Shown here in pieces: positions 39,147 to 52,890 of a stretch of 64,000 bases of DNA. Location of the stretch: assembly GCA_963580455.1 (NCBI GenBank), contig OY756970.1, positions 7,006,001 through 7,070,000 on the forward strand, written 5' to 3'. The notes under the pieces were generated by a model. The model searched no databases. It had not been told where the DNA came from and worked only from the letters and a program-made list of their open reading frames with translations. The number at the start of each line of letters is the position of its first letter. Position 1 is the first letter of the stretch. The position numbers were made by a program, and so were the translations under genes. The stretch is from Euonymus europaeus (taxonomy: Eukaryota > Streptophyta > Magnoliopsida > Celastrales > Celastraceae).

Positions 39147-40267
39147 TCGGTGTACACTTTTTATTGTTCTTTTATGTCAAATTTTACGAGTATAAGCTTC
39201 CTAGATTATTTCGATGACAAAACCACAACTTTTTATCACAAATGGACAAAACCGTTTAAAGCTCCTCCATAGAGTGAGTTGAGCAACTTCGGACTATCAA
39301 AGTTGCTCGGTGTACACTATTTATTGTTCTTCAATGTCAAATTTTACGAGTATAAGATTCCAAGATTATTTCGATGCGAAAACACCAACTTTATAAGACA
39401 AATGGACAAAACCGTTTAAAGCTCCTCTGTAGAGTGAGTTGAGCAACTTCGGACTATCAAAGTTGCTCAGTGTACACTTTTTATTGTTCTTCTATGTCAA
39501 ATTTCGTGAGTATGGGCTTCCTAGATTATTTCGATTCCAAAACCCCAACTTTCTATGACAAATGGACAAAACCGTTTAAAGCTCCTCTAGAGAGTGAGTT
39601 GAGCAACTTCGGACTATCAAAGTTGCTCGGTGTACACTTTTTATTGTTTTTCTATGTCAAATTTTACGAGTATAAGCTTCCCAGATTATTTCGATACGAA
39701 TAATCCAACTTTATAAGACAAATGGACAAAAACGTTAAAACATCCTCCATAGAGATAGTTGAGGAACTTCGAATCATCAAAGTTGCTCGGTGTACACTTT
39801 TTATTGTTCATCTAAGTCAAATTTTACGAGTATATGTTTCCTAGATTATTTCGATGCCAAAACCCCAACTTTCTATGACAAATGGACAAAACCATTTAAA
39901 TCTCCGCCATAGAGTGAGTTGAGCAACTTCTGACTATCAAAGTTGCCCCCGTGTACACTTTTTATTGTTCTTCTATGTCAAATTTTACGAGTATAAGCTT
40001 CCTAGATTATTTCGATGACAAAACCCCAACTTTCTGTGACAAATGGACAAAACCGTTTAAAGCTCCTCCATAGAGTGAGTTGAGCAACTTCGGACTATCA
40101 AAGTTGCTCGGTGTACACTCTTTATTGTTCTTCTACGTCAAATTTTACGAGTATAAGCTTCCTAGATTATTTCGATGCGAAAACACCAACTTTATAAGAC
40201 AAATGGACAAAACCGTTTAAAGCTCCTCCGTAGAGTGAGTTGAGCAACTTCGGACTATCAAAGTTGG
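39147..40267 (+). repeat. 7-monomer duplication, copy 1 (1121 bp)
   Basis: Repeats at 40268-41388. Shared rare variants are AACCACAACTTTTTATCAC, AAGATTCCAAGATT, GATTCCAAAACC, GATACGAATAATCC, TTGTTCATCTAAG, CTCCGCCATAG and the run GTTGCCCCCGTG. The left edge is at the switch from GTTCCTCGG to the shared GGTGTACAC. Confidence 0.87.
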
Positions 40268-41388
40268 TCGGTGTACACTTTTTATTGTTCTTTTATGTCA
40301 AATTTTACGAGTATAAGCTTCCTAGATTATTTCGATGACAAAACCACAACTTTTTATCACAAATGGACAAAACCGTTTAAAGCTCCTCCATAGAGTGAGT
40401 TGAGCAACTTCGGACTATCAAAGTTGCTCGGTGTACACTATTTATTGTTCTTCAATGTCAAATTTTACGAGTATAAGATTCCAAGATTATTTCGATGCGA
40501 AAACACCAACTTTATAAGACAAATGGACAAAACCGTTTAAAGCTCCTCTGTAGAGTGAGTTGAGCAACTTCGGACTATCAAAGTTGCTCAGTGTACACTT
40601 TTTATTGTTCTTCTATGTCAAATTTCGTGAGTATGGGCTTCCTAGATTATTTCGATTCCAAAACCCCAACTTTCTATGACAAATGGACAAAACCGTTTAA
40701 AGCTCCTCTAGAGAGTGAGTTGAGCAACTTCGGACTATCAAAGTTGCTCGGTGTACACTTTTTATTGTTTTTCTATGTCAAATTTTACGAGTATAAGCTT
40801 CCTAGATTATTTCGATACGAATAATCCAACTTTATAAGACAAATGGACAAAAACGTTAAAACATCCTCCATAGAGATAGTTGAGGAACTTCGAATCATCA
40901 AAGTTGCTCGGTGTACACTTTTTATTGTTCATCTAAGTCAAATTTTACGAGTATATGTTTCCTAGATTATTTCGATGCCAAAACCCCAACTTTCTATGAC
41001 AAATGGACAAAACCATTTAAAGCTCCGCCATAGAGTGAGTTGAGCAACTTCGGACTATCAAAGTTGCCCCCGTGTACACTTTTTATTGTTCTTCTATGTC
41101 AAATTTTACGAGTATAAGCTTCCTAGATTATTTCGATGACAAAACCCCAACTTTCTGTGACAAATGGACAAAACCGTTTAAAGCTCCTCCATAGAGTGAG
41201 TTGAGCAACTTCGGACTATCAAAGTTGCTCGGTGTACACTCTTTATTGTTCTTCTACGTCAAATTTTACGAGTATAAGCTTCCTAGATTATTTCGATGCG
41301 AAAACACCAACTTTATAAGAAAAATGGACAAAACCGTTTAAAGCTCCTCCGTAGAGTGAGTTGAGCAACTTCGGACTATCAAAGTTGG
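40268..41388 (+). repeat. 7-monomer duplication, copy 2 (1121 bp)
   Basis: Tandem copy of 39147-40267 with a few changes (CCTAGATT versus CCCAGATT, TTCGGACT versus TTCTGACT). The matching region of the giant unit's second copy (about 48077-49197) holds this block once, so the duplication, or a loss in the other copy, came after the giant duplication. Confidence 0.87.
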
Positions 41389-44300
41389 TCGGTGTACACT
41401 CTTTATTGTTCTTCTATGTCAAATTTTGCGAGTATAAGCTTCCTAGTTTATTTCAATGCGAAAACACCAACTTTATAAGACAAATGGACAAAATCGTTAA
41501 AAGATTCTCCATAGAGATAGTTGAGGGACTTCGAATCATCAAAGTTCCTCGGTGTACATTTTTTATTGTTCTTCTATGTCAAATTTTATGAGTATAAGCT
41601 TCCTAGATTATTTCGATGACAAAACCCCAACTTTCTATGACAAATGGACAAAACCGTTTCAAGCTCCTCTAGAGAGTGAGTTGAGCAACTTCGGACTATC
41701 AAAGTTGGTCGGTGTACACTTTTTATTGTTCTTCTATGTCAAATTTTACGAGTATAAGCTTCCTAGATTATTTCGATACGAAAACACCAACTTTATAAGA
41801 CAAATGGACAAAAACGTTAAAACATCCTCCATAGAGATAGTTGAGGTTTTTCGAATCATCAAAGTTGCTCGGTGTACACTTTTTATTGTTCTTCTAAGTC
41901 AAATTTTACGAGTATATGTTTCCTAGATTATTTCAATGACAAAACCGCAACTTTCTATGACAAATGGACAAAACCATTTAAAGCTCCTCCATAGAGTGAG
42001 TTGAGCAACTTCGGACTATCAAAGTTGCCCCGTTTACACTTTTTATTGTTCTTTTATGTCAAATTGTACGAGTATAAGCTTCCTAGATTATTTCGATGCC
42101 AAAACCTCAACTTTCCATGACAAATGGGCGAAACCGTTTAAAGCTCCTCCATAGAGTGAGTTGAGCAACTTCGGACTATCGAAGTTGCTCGGTGTACAGT
42201 CTTTATTGTTCTTCTATGTCAAATTTTACGAGTATAAGCTTCCTAGATTATTTCGATGCCAAAACCCCAACTTTCTTATGACAAATGGACAAAACCTTTA
42301 AAAGCTACTTCATAGTGAGAGTTGAGCAATTCCGGACCATCAAAGTTGCTCGGTGTACACTGTTTATTGTTCTTCTATGTCAAATTTTACGAGTATATGT
42401 TTCTTAGATTATTTCGATGCCAAAACCCCAACTTTCTATGACAAATGGACAAAACCATTTAAAGCTCCTCCATAGAGTGAGTTGAGCAACTTCGGACTAT
42501 CAAAGTTGCTCGGTGTAAGCTTTTTCTTGTTCTTCTATGTCAAATTTTACGAGTATAAGCTTCCTAGATTATTTCGATGACAAAACCCCAACTTTCTATA
42601 ACAAATGTACAAAACCGTTTAAAGCTCCTCCATAGAGTGAGTTGAGCAACTTCGGACTATCAAAGTTGCTCGGTGTAAACTCTTTATTGTTCTTCTATGT
42701 CAAATTTTATGAGTATAAGCTGCCTAGAATATTTCGATGCGAAAACACCAACTTTATAAGACAAATGGACAAAACCGTTTAAAGCTCTTCCATAGAGTGA
42801 GTTGAGCAACTTCGGACTGTCAAAGTTGCTCGGTGTACACTTTTTATTGTTCTTCTATGTCAAATTTCATGAGTATGGGCTTCCTAGATTATTTCGACGC
42901 CAAAACCCCAACTTTCTATGACAAGTGGACAAAACCGTTTAAAACTCCTCTAGAGAGTGAGTTGAGCAACTTCGGACTATCAAAGTTGCTCGGTGTACAT
43001 TTTTTTTTGTTCTTCTATGTCAAATTTTACGAGTATAAGCTTCCTAGATTATTTCGATGCAAAAACCCTAACTTTTTTATGACAAATGGGCAAAACCGTT
43101 TAAAGCTCCTCCATAGAGTGAGTTGAGCAACTTCGGACTATCAAAGTTGCTCGGTGTACACATTTTACTATTCTTCTATGTCAAATTTTACGAGTATAAG
43201 CTTTCTAGATTATTTAGATGCCAAAACCCCAACTTTCCTTTGACAAATGGACAAAACCGTTTATAGCTTCTCCATAGAGTGAGTTGAGCAACTTCGGACT
43301 ATCAAAAGTTGCTCGGTGTACAGTCTTTATTGTTCTTCTATGTCAAATTTTACGAGTATAAGCTTCCTAGATTATTTCGATACGAAAACACCAACTTTAT
43401 AAGACAAATGGACAAAAATGTTAAAAGATTCTCCATACAGATAGTTCAGCGACTTCGAATCACCAAAGTTCCTCGGTGTACACTTTTTATTGTTCTTCTA
43501 TGTCAAATTTTACGAGTATAAGCTTCCTAGATTATTTCGATGCCAAAACCCCAACTTTCCTATGACAAATGGACAAAACTGTTTAAAGCTTCTCCATAGA
43601 GTGAGTTGAGCAACTTCGGACTATCAAAGTTGCTCGGTGTACACTTTTTATTGTTCTTCTATGTCAAATTTTACGAGTATAAGCTTCCTGGATTATTTGG
43701 ATGACAAAACACCAACTTTCTATGACAAATGGACAAAACTATTTAAAGCTCCTCCATAGAGTGAGTTGAGCAACTTCGGACTATAAAAGTTGCTCGGTGT
43801 ACAGTCTTTATTGTTCTTCTATGTCAAATTTTATTCGTATAAGATTCCTAGATTATTTCGATACGAAAACACCAACTTTATAAGACAAATGGACAAAAAC
43901 GTTAAAAGATTCTCCATAGAGTGAGTTGAGCAACTTCGGACTATCAAAGTTGCTCGGTGGACACTTTTTATTGTTCTTCTATGTCAAATTTTACGCGTAT
44001 AAGCTTCCTAGATTATTTCGATGACAAAACCCCAACTTTCTCTAACAAATGGACGAAACCATTTAAAGCTCCTCCGTAGAGTGAGTTGCACAACTTCGGA
44101 CTATTAAAGTTGCTCAGTGTACAGTCTTTATTGTTCTTCTATGTCAAATTTTACGAGTATAAGCTTCCTAGATTATTTCGATGCCAAAACCCCAACTTTC
44201 TTATGACAAATAGACAAAACCTTTAAAAGCTACTTCATAGTGAGAGTTGAGCAATTCCGGACCATCAAAGTTGCTCGGTGTACACTTTTTATTGTTCTTC

Positions 44301-45180
44301 TATGTCAAATTTTACGAGTATATGTTTCCTAGATTATTTCGATGCCAAAACCCCAACTTTCTATGACAAATGGACAAAACCATTTAAAGCTCCTCCATAG
44401 AGTGAGTTGAGCAACTTCGGACTATCAAAGTTGCTCAGTGTACACATTTTATTGTTCTTCTATGTCAAATTTTACGCGTATAAGCTTCCTAGATTATTTC
44501 GATGACAAAACCCCAACTTTCTATAACAAATGGACAAAACCGTTTAAAGCTCCTCCATAGAGTGAGTTGAGCAACTTCGGACTATCAAAGTTGCTCGGTG
44601 TAAACTCTTTATTGTTCTTCTATGTCAAATTTTACGAGTATAAGCTGCCTAGATTATTTCGATGCGAAAACACCAACTTTATAAGACAAATGGACAAAAC
44701 CGTTTAAAGCTCCTCCATAAAGTGAGTTGAGCAACTTCGGACTGTCAAAGTTGCTCGGTGTACACTTTTTATTGTTCATCTATGTCAAATTTCGTGAGTA
44801 TGGGCTTCCTAGTTTATTTCGATGCCAAAACCCCAACTTTCTATGACAAGTGGACAAAAGAGTTTAAAGCTCCTCTAGAGAGTGAGTTGAGCAACTTCGG
44901 ACTATCAAAGTTGCTCGGTGTACACTTTTTTTTGTTCTTCTATGTCAAATTTTACGAGTATAAGCTTCCTAGATTATTTCGATGCCAAAACCCCAACTTT
45001 CCTATGACAAATGGACAAAACCGTTTATAGCTCGTCCATAGAGTGAGTTGAGCAACTTCGGACTATCAAAGTTGCTCGGTGTAAACTCTTTATTGTTCTT
45101 CTATGTCAAATTTTACGAGTATAAGCTGCCTAGATTATTTCGATGCGAAAACAACAACTTTATAAGACAAATGGACAAAA

Positions 45181-48100
45181 CCGTTTAAAGCTCCTCTGTA
45201 GAGTAAGTTGAGCAACTTCGGACTATCAAAGTTACTCAGGGTACACTTTTTATTGTTCTTCTATGTCAAATTTCGTGAGTATGGGTTTCCTAGATTATTT
45301 CGATGCCAAAACCCCAACTTTCTATGACAAATGGACAAAACCGTTTAAAGCTCCTCTAGAGAGTGAGTTGAGCAACTTCGGACTATCAAAGTTGCTCGGT
45401 GTACACTTTTTATTGTTCTTCTATGTCAAATTTTACGAGTATAAGCTTCCTAGATTATTTCGATACGAAAACACCAACTTTATAAGACAAATGGACAAAA
45501 ACGCTAAAACATCCTCCATAGAGATAGTTGAGGAACTTCGAATCATCAAAGTTGCTCGATGTACACTTTTTATTGTTCTTCTAAGTCAAATTTTACGAGT
45601 ATATGTTTCTAGATTATTTCGATGCCAAAACCACAACTTTCTATGACAAATGGACAAAACCATTTAAATCTCCTCCATAGAGTGAGTTGAGCAACTTCGA
45701 ACTATCAAAGTTGCCCCGTGTACACTTTTTATTGTTCTTCTATGTCAAATTTTACGAGTATAAGCTTCCTAGATTATTTCGATGACAAAACCCCAACTTT
45801 CTGTGACAAATGGACAAAACCGTTTAAAGCTTCTCCATAGAGTGAGTTGAGCAACTTCGGACTATCAAAGTTGCTCGGTGTACACTCTTTATTGTTCTTC
45901 TATGTCAAATTTTACGAGTATAAGCTTCCTAGATTATTTCGATACGAAAACACCATCTTTATAAGACAAATGGACAAAAACGTTAAAAGATTCTCCATAG
46001 AGATAGTTGATGGACTTTGAATCACCAAAGTTCCTCGGTGTACACTTTTTATTGTTCTTCTATGTCAAATTTTACTAGTATAAGCTTCCTAGATTATTTC
46101 GATGCCAAAACCCCAACTTTCCTATGACAAATGGACAAAACTGTTTAAAGCTCCTCCGTAGAGTGAGTTGAGCAAATTCGGACTATCAAAGTTGCTCGGT
46201 GTACACTTTTTATTATTTCGATGACATAACCCCAACTTTCTATAACAAATGGACAAAACCGTTTAAAGCTCCTCCATAGAGTGAGTTGAGCAACTTTGGA
46301 CCATCAAAGTTGCTCGGTGTACACTATTTATTGTTCTTCAATGTCAAATTTTACGAGTATAGGCTTCCTAGATTATTTCGATGCGAAAACACCAACTTTA
46401 TAAGACAAATGGACAAAACCGTTTAAAGCTCCTCCGTAGAGTGAGTTGAGCAACTTCGGACTATCAAAGTTGCTCAGTGTACACTTTTTATTGTTCTTCT
46501 ATGTAAATTTCGTGAGTATGGGCTTCCTAGATTATTTCGATGCCAAAACCCCAACTTTCTATGACAAGTGGACAAAACCGTTTAAAGCTCCTCAAGAGAG
46601 TGAGTTGAGCAACTTCGGACTATCAAAGTTGCTCGGTGTACACTTTTTTTTCTTCTTCTATGTCAAATTTTACGAGTATAAGATTTCTAGATTATTTCGA
46701 TGCCAAAACCCTAACTTTCCTTTGACAAATGGACAAAACCGTTTATAGCTCCTCCATAGAGTGAGTTGAGCAACTTCGGACTATCAAAGTTGCTCGGTGT
46801 ACAGTCTTTATTGTTCTTCTATTTCAAATTTTACGAGTATAAGCTTCCTAGATTATTTCGATACGAAAACACCAACTTTATAAGACAAATGGACAAAAAC
46901 GTTAAAAGATTCTCCATAGAGATAGTTGAGGGACTTCGAATCATAAAAGTTCCTCGGTGTACACTTTTTATTGTTCTTCTATGTCAAATTTTACGAGTAT
47001 AAGCTTCCTAGATTATTTCGATGCCAAAACCCCAACTTTCCTATGACAAATGGACAAAACTGTTTAAAGCTCCTCCGTAGAGTGAGTTGAGCAAATTCGG
47101 ACTATCAAAGTTGCTCGGTGTACACTTTTTATTGTTCTTCTATGTCAAATTTTAGGAGTATAAGCTTCGTAGATTATTTCGATGACATAACCCCAACTTT
47201 CTATAACAAATGGACAAAACCGTTTAAAGCTCCTCCATAGAGTGAGTTGAGCAACTTCGGACTATCAAAGTTGCTCGGTGTACACTATTTATTGTTCTTC
47301 AATGTCAAATTTTACGAGTATAAGCTTCCTAGATTATTTCGATGCGAAAACACCAACTTTATAAGACAAATGGACAAAACCGTTTAAAGCTCCTCCGTAG
47401 AGTGAGTTGACCAACTTTGGACTATCAAAGTTGCTCAGTGTACACTTTTTATTGTTCTTCTATGTCAAATTTCGTGAGTATGGGCTTCCTAGATTATTTC
47501 GATGCCAAAACTCCAACTTTCTATGACAAGTGGACAAAACCGTTTAAAGCTCCTCTAGAGAATGAGTTGAGCAACTTCGGACTATCAAAGTTGCTCGGTG
47601 TACACTTTTTTTTCTTCTTCTATGTCAAATTTTACGAGTATAAGCTTCCTAGATTATTTCGATGCCAAAACCCCAACTTTCCTATGACAAATGGACAAAA
47701 CCGTTTATAGCTCCTCCATAGAGTGAGTTGAGCAACTTCGGACTATCAAAGTTGCTCGGTGTACACATTTTATTGTTCTTCTATGTTAAATTTTACGAGT
47801 ATAAGCTTTCTAGATTATTTCGATGCCGAAACCCCAACTTTCATTTGACAAATGGACAAAACCGTTTATAGCTCCTCCATAGAGTGAGTTGAGCAACTTC
47901 GGACTATCAAAGTTGCTCGGTGTACAGTCTTTATTGTTGTTCTATTTCAAATTTTACGAGTATAAGCTTCCTAGATTATTTCGATACGAAAACACCAACT
48001 TTATAAGACAAATGGACAAAAACGTTAAAAGATTCTCCATAGAGATAGTTCAGGGACTTCGAATCATCAAAGTTCCTCGGTGTACACTTTTTATTGTTCT

Positions 48101-51100
48101 TTTATGTCAAATTTTACGAGTATAAGCTTCCTAGATTATTTCGATGACAAAACCACAACTTTTTATCACAAATGGACAAAACCGTTTAAAGCTCCTCCAT
48201 AGAGTGAGTTGAGCAACTTCGGACTATCAAAGTTGCTCGGTGTACACTATTTATTGTTCTTCAATGTCAAATTTTACGAGTATAAGATTCCAAGATTATT
48301 TCTATGCGAAAACACCAACTTTATAAGACAAATGGACAAAACCGTTTAAAGCTCCTCTGTAGAGTGAGTTGAGCAACTTCGGACTATCAAAGTTGCTCAG
48401 TGTACACTTTTTATTGTTCTTCTATGTCAAATTTCGTGAGTATGGGCTTCCTAGATTATTTCGATTCCAGAACCCCAACTTTCTATGACAAATGGACAAA
48501 ACCGTTTAAAGCTCCTCTAGAGAGTGAGTTGAGCAACTTCGGACTATCAAAGTTGCTCGGTGTACACTTTTTATTGTTTTTCTATGTCAAATTTTACGAG
48601 TATAAGCTTCCTAGATTATTTCGATACGAATAATCCAACTTTATAAGACAAATGGACAAAAACGTTAAAACATCCTCCATAGAGATAGTTGAGGAACTTC
48701 GAATCATCAAAGTTGCTCGGTGTACACTTTTTATTGTTCATCTAAGTCAAATTTTACGAGTATATGTTTCCTAGATTATTTCGATGCCAAAACCCCAACT
48801 GTCTATGACAAATGGACAAAACCATTTAAAGCTCCGCCATAGAGCGAGTTGAGCAACTTCGGACTATCAAAGTTGCCCCCGTGTACACTTTTTATTGTTC
48901 TTCTATGTCAAATTTTACGAGTATAAGCTTCCTAGATTATTTCGATGACAAAACCCCAACTTTCTGTGACAAATGGACAAAACCGTTTAAAGCTCCTCCA
49001 TAGAGTGAGTTGAGCAACTTCGGACTATCAAAGTTGCTCGGTGTACACTCTTTATTGTTCTTCTACGTCAAATTTTACGAGTATAAGCTTCCTAGATTAT
49101 TTCGATGCGAAAACACCAACTTTATAAGACAAATGGACAAAACCGTTTAAAGCTCCTCCGTAGAGTGAGTTGAGCAACTTCGGACTATCAAAGTTGGTCG
49201 GTGTACACTCTTTATTGTTCTTCTATGTCAAATTTTGCGAGTATAAGCTTCCTAGATTATTTCAATGCGAAAACACCAACTTTATAAGAAAAATGGACAA
49301 AATCGTTAAAAGATTCTCCATAGAGATAGTTGAGGGACTTCGAATCATCAAAGTTCCTCGGTGTACATTTTTTATTGTTCTTCTATGTCAAATTTTATGA
49401 GTATAAGCTTCCTAGATTATTTCGATGACAAAACCCCAACTTTCTATGACAAATGGACAAAACCGTTTCAAGCTCCTCTAGAGAGTGAGTTGAGCAACTT
49501 CGGACTATCAAAGTTGGTCGGTGTACACTTTTTATTGTTCTTCTATGTCAAATTTTACGAGTATAAGCTTCCTAGATTATTTCGATACGAAAACACCAAC
49601 TTTATAAGACAAATGGACAAAAACGTTAAAACATCCTCCATAGAGATAGTTGAGGTTTTTCGAATCATCACAGTTGCTCGGTGTACACTTTTTATTGTTC
49701 TTCTAAGTCAAATTTTACGAGTATATGTTTCCTAGATTATTTCAATGCCAAAACCGCAACTTTCTATGACAAATGGACAAACCCATTTAAAGCTCCTCCA
49801 TAGAGTGAGTTGAGCAACTTCGGATTATCAAAGTTGCCCCGTTTACACTTTTTATTGTTCTTTTATGTCAAATTGTACGAGTATAAGCTTCCTAGATTAT
49901 TTCGATGCCAAAACCTCAACTTTCCATGACAAATGGGCGAAACCGTTTAAAGCTCCTCCATAGAGTGAGTTGAGCAACTTCGGACTATCGAAGTTGCTCG
50001 GTGTACAGTCTTTATTGTTCTTCTATTTCAAATTTTACAAGTATAAGCTTCCTGGATTATTTCGATGCCAAAACCCCAACTTTCTTATGACAAATGGACA
50101 AAACCTTTAAAAGCTACTTCATAGTGAGAGTTGAGCAATTCCGGACCATCAAAGTTGCTCGGTGTACACTGTTTATTGTTCTTCTATGTCAAATTTTACG
50201 AGTATATGTTTCTTAGATTATTTCGATGCCAAAACCCCAACTTTCTATGACAAATGGACAAAACCATTTAAAGCTCCTCCATAGAGTGAGTTGAGCAACT
50301 TCGGACTATCAAAGTTGCTCGGTGTAAGCTTTTTCTTGTTCTTCTATGTCAAATTTTACGAGTATAAGCTTCCTAGATTATTTCGATGACAAAACCCCAA
50401 CTTTCTATAACAAATGGACAAAACCGTTTAAAGCTCCTCCATAGAGTGAGTTGAGCAACTTCGGACTATCAAAGTTGCTCGGTGTAAACTCTTTATTGTT
50501 CTTCTATGTCAAATTTTATGAGTATAAGCTGCCTAGATTATTTCGATGCGAAAACACCAACTTTATAAGACAAATGGACAAAACCGTTTAAAGCTCTTCC
50601 ATAGAGTGAGTTGAGCAACTTCGGACTGTCAAAGTTGCTCGGTGTACACTTTTTATTGTTCTTCTATGTCAAATTTCGTGAGTATGGGCTTCCTAGATTA
50701 TTTCGATGCCAAAACCCCAACTTTCTATGACAAGTGGACAAAACCGTTTAAAACTCCTCTAGAGAGTGAGTTGAGCAACTTCGGACTATCAAAGTTGCTC
50801 GGTGTACATTTTTTTTTGTTCTTCTATGTCAAATTTTACGAGTATAAGCTTCCTAGATTATTTCGAAGCAAAAACCCTAACTTTTTTATGACAAATGGAC
50901 AAAACCGTTTAAAGCTCCTCCATAGAGTGAGTTGAGCAACTTCGGACTATCAAAGTTGCTCGGTGTACACATTTTACTGTTCTTCTATGTCAAATTTTAC
51001 GAGTGTAAGCTTTCTAGATTTTTTAGATGCCAAAACCCCAACTTTCCTTTGACAAATGGACAAAACCGTTTATAGCTCCTCCATAGAGTGAGTTGAGCAA

Positions 51101-52890
51101 CTTCGGACTATCAAAAGTTGCTCGGTGTACAGTCTTTATTGTTCTTCTATGTCAAATTTTACGAGTATAAGCTTCCTAGATTATTTCGATACGAAAACAC
51201 CAACTTTATAAGACAAATGGACAAAAATGTTAAAAGATTCTCCATACAGATAGTTCAGCGACTTCGAATCACCAAAGTTCCTCGGTGTACACTTTTTATT
51301 GTTCTTCTATGTCAAATTTTACGAGTATAAGCTTCCTAGATTATTTCGATGCCAAAACCCCAACTTTCCTATGACAAATGGACAAAACTGTTTAAAGCTT
51401 CTCCATAGAGTGAGTTGAGCAACTTCGGACTATCAAAGTTTCTCGGTGTACACTTTTTATTGTTCTTCTATGTCAAATTTTACGAGTATAAGCTTCCTGG
51501 ATTATTTGGATGACAAAACACCAACTTTCTATGACAAATGGACAAAACTATTTAAAGCTCCTCCATAGAGTGAGTTGAGCAACTTCGGACTATAAAAGTT
51601 GCTCGGTGTACAGTCTTTATTGTTCTTCTATGTCAAATTTTACGCGTATAAGATTCCTAGATTATTTCGATACGAAAACACCAACTTTATAAGACAAATG
51701 GACAAAAACGTTAAAAGATTCTCCATAGAGTGAGTTGAGCAACTTCGGACTATCAAAGTTGCTCGGTGGACACTTTTTATTGTTCTTCTATGTCAAATTT
51801 TACGCGTATAAGCTTCCTATATTATTTCGATGACAAAACCCCAACTTTCTCTAACAAATGGACGAAACCATTTAAAGCTCCTCCGTAGAGTGAGTTGAAC
51901 AACTTCGGACTATTAAAGTTGCTCAGTGTACAGTCTTTATTGTTCTTCTATGTCAAATTTTACGAGTATAAGCTTCCTAGATTATTTCGATGCCAAAACC
52001 CCAACTTTCTTATGACAAATAGACAAAACCTTTAAAAGCTACTTCATAGTGAGAGTTGAGCAATTCCGGACCATCAAAGTTGCTCGGTGTACACTTTTTA
52101 TTGTTCTTCTAAGTCAAATTTTACGAGTATATGTTTCCTAGATTATTTCGATGCCAAAACCCCAACTTTCTATGACAAATGGACAAAACCATTTAAAGCT
52201 CCTCCATAGAGTGAGTTGAGCAACTTCGGACTATCAAAGTTGCTCAGTGTACACATTTTATTGTTCTTCTATGTCAAATTTTACGCGTATAAGCTTCCTA
52301 GATTATTTCGATGACAAAACCCCAACTTTCTATAACAAATGGACAAAACCGTTTAAAGCTCCTCCATAGAGTGAGTTGAGCAACTTCGGACTATCAAAGT
52401 TGCTCGGTGTAAACTCTTTATTGTTCTTCTATGTCAAATTTTACGAGTATAAGCTGCCTAGATTATTTCGATGCGAAAACACCAACTTTATAAGACAAAT
52501 GGACAAAACCGTTTAAAGCTCCTCCATAAAGTGAGTTGAGCAACTTCGGACTGTCAAAGTTGCTCGGTGTACACTTTTTATTGTTCATCTATGTCAAATT
52601 TCGTGAGTATGGGCTTCCTAGTTTATTTCGATGCCAAAACCCCAACTTTCTATGACAAGTGGACAAAAGAGTTTAAAGCTCCTCTAGAGAGTGAGTTGAG
52701 CAACTTCGGACTATCAAAGTTGCTCGGTGTACACTTTTTTTTGTTCTTCTATGTCAAATTTTACGAGTATAAGCTTCCTAGATTATTTCGATGCCAAAAC
52801 CCCAACTTTCCTATGAGAAATGGACAAAACCGTTTATAGCTCGTCCATAGAGTGAGTTGAGCAACTTCGGACTATCAAAGTTGCTCGGTG
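45181..52890 (+). repeat. Giant higher-order unit, copy 2 (about 7810 bp)
   Basis: Follows copy 1 directly. Differences from copy 1 are few and scattered: CCTAGATT here versus CCTGGATT near 36519, GTGAGTTGAG versus GTGATTTGAG near 37832, TCCAGAACCCC versus TCCAAAACCCC. The match ends near 52890, where GGTGTACAC replaces the GGTGTAAAC found near 45080. Confidence 0.85.
46161..46278 (+). repeat. Truncated 118-bp monomer, second copy
   Basis: Same junction and flanks as 37231-37348. It confirms that the giant units derive from one ancestor that already carried the deletion. Confidence 0.88.

Larger units (their letters stand above)
36250..45180 (+). repeat. Giant higher-order unit, copy 1 (8930 bp, about 56 monomers)
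   Basis: From about 36250 to 39146 every marker recurs 8930 bp downstream. Examples are GTTACTCAGGG at 36301 and 45231, AAACGCTAAAACATC, the 118-bp monomer, and ACGTAAATTTCG or ATGTAAATTTCG. From about 41390 to 45080 the shift is 7809 bp. The drop of 1121 bp is a 7-monomer duplication present only in this copy. Edges are known to about 100 bp. Confidence 0.85.
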
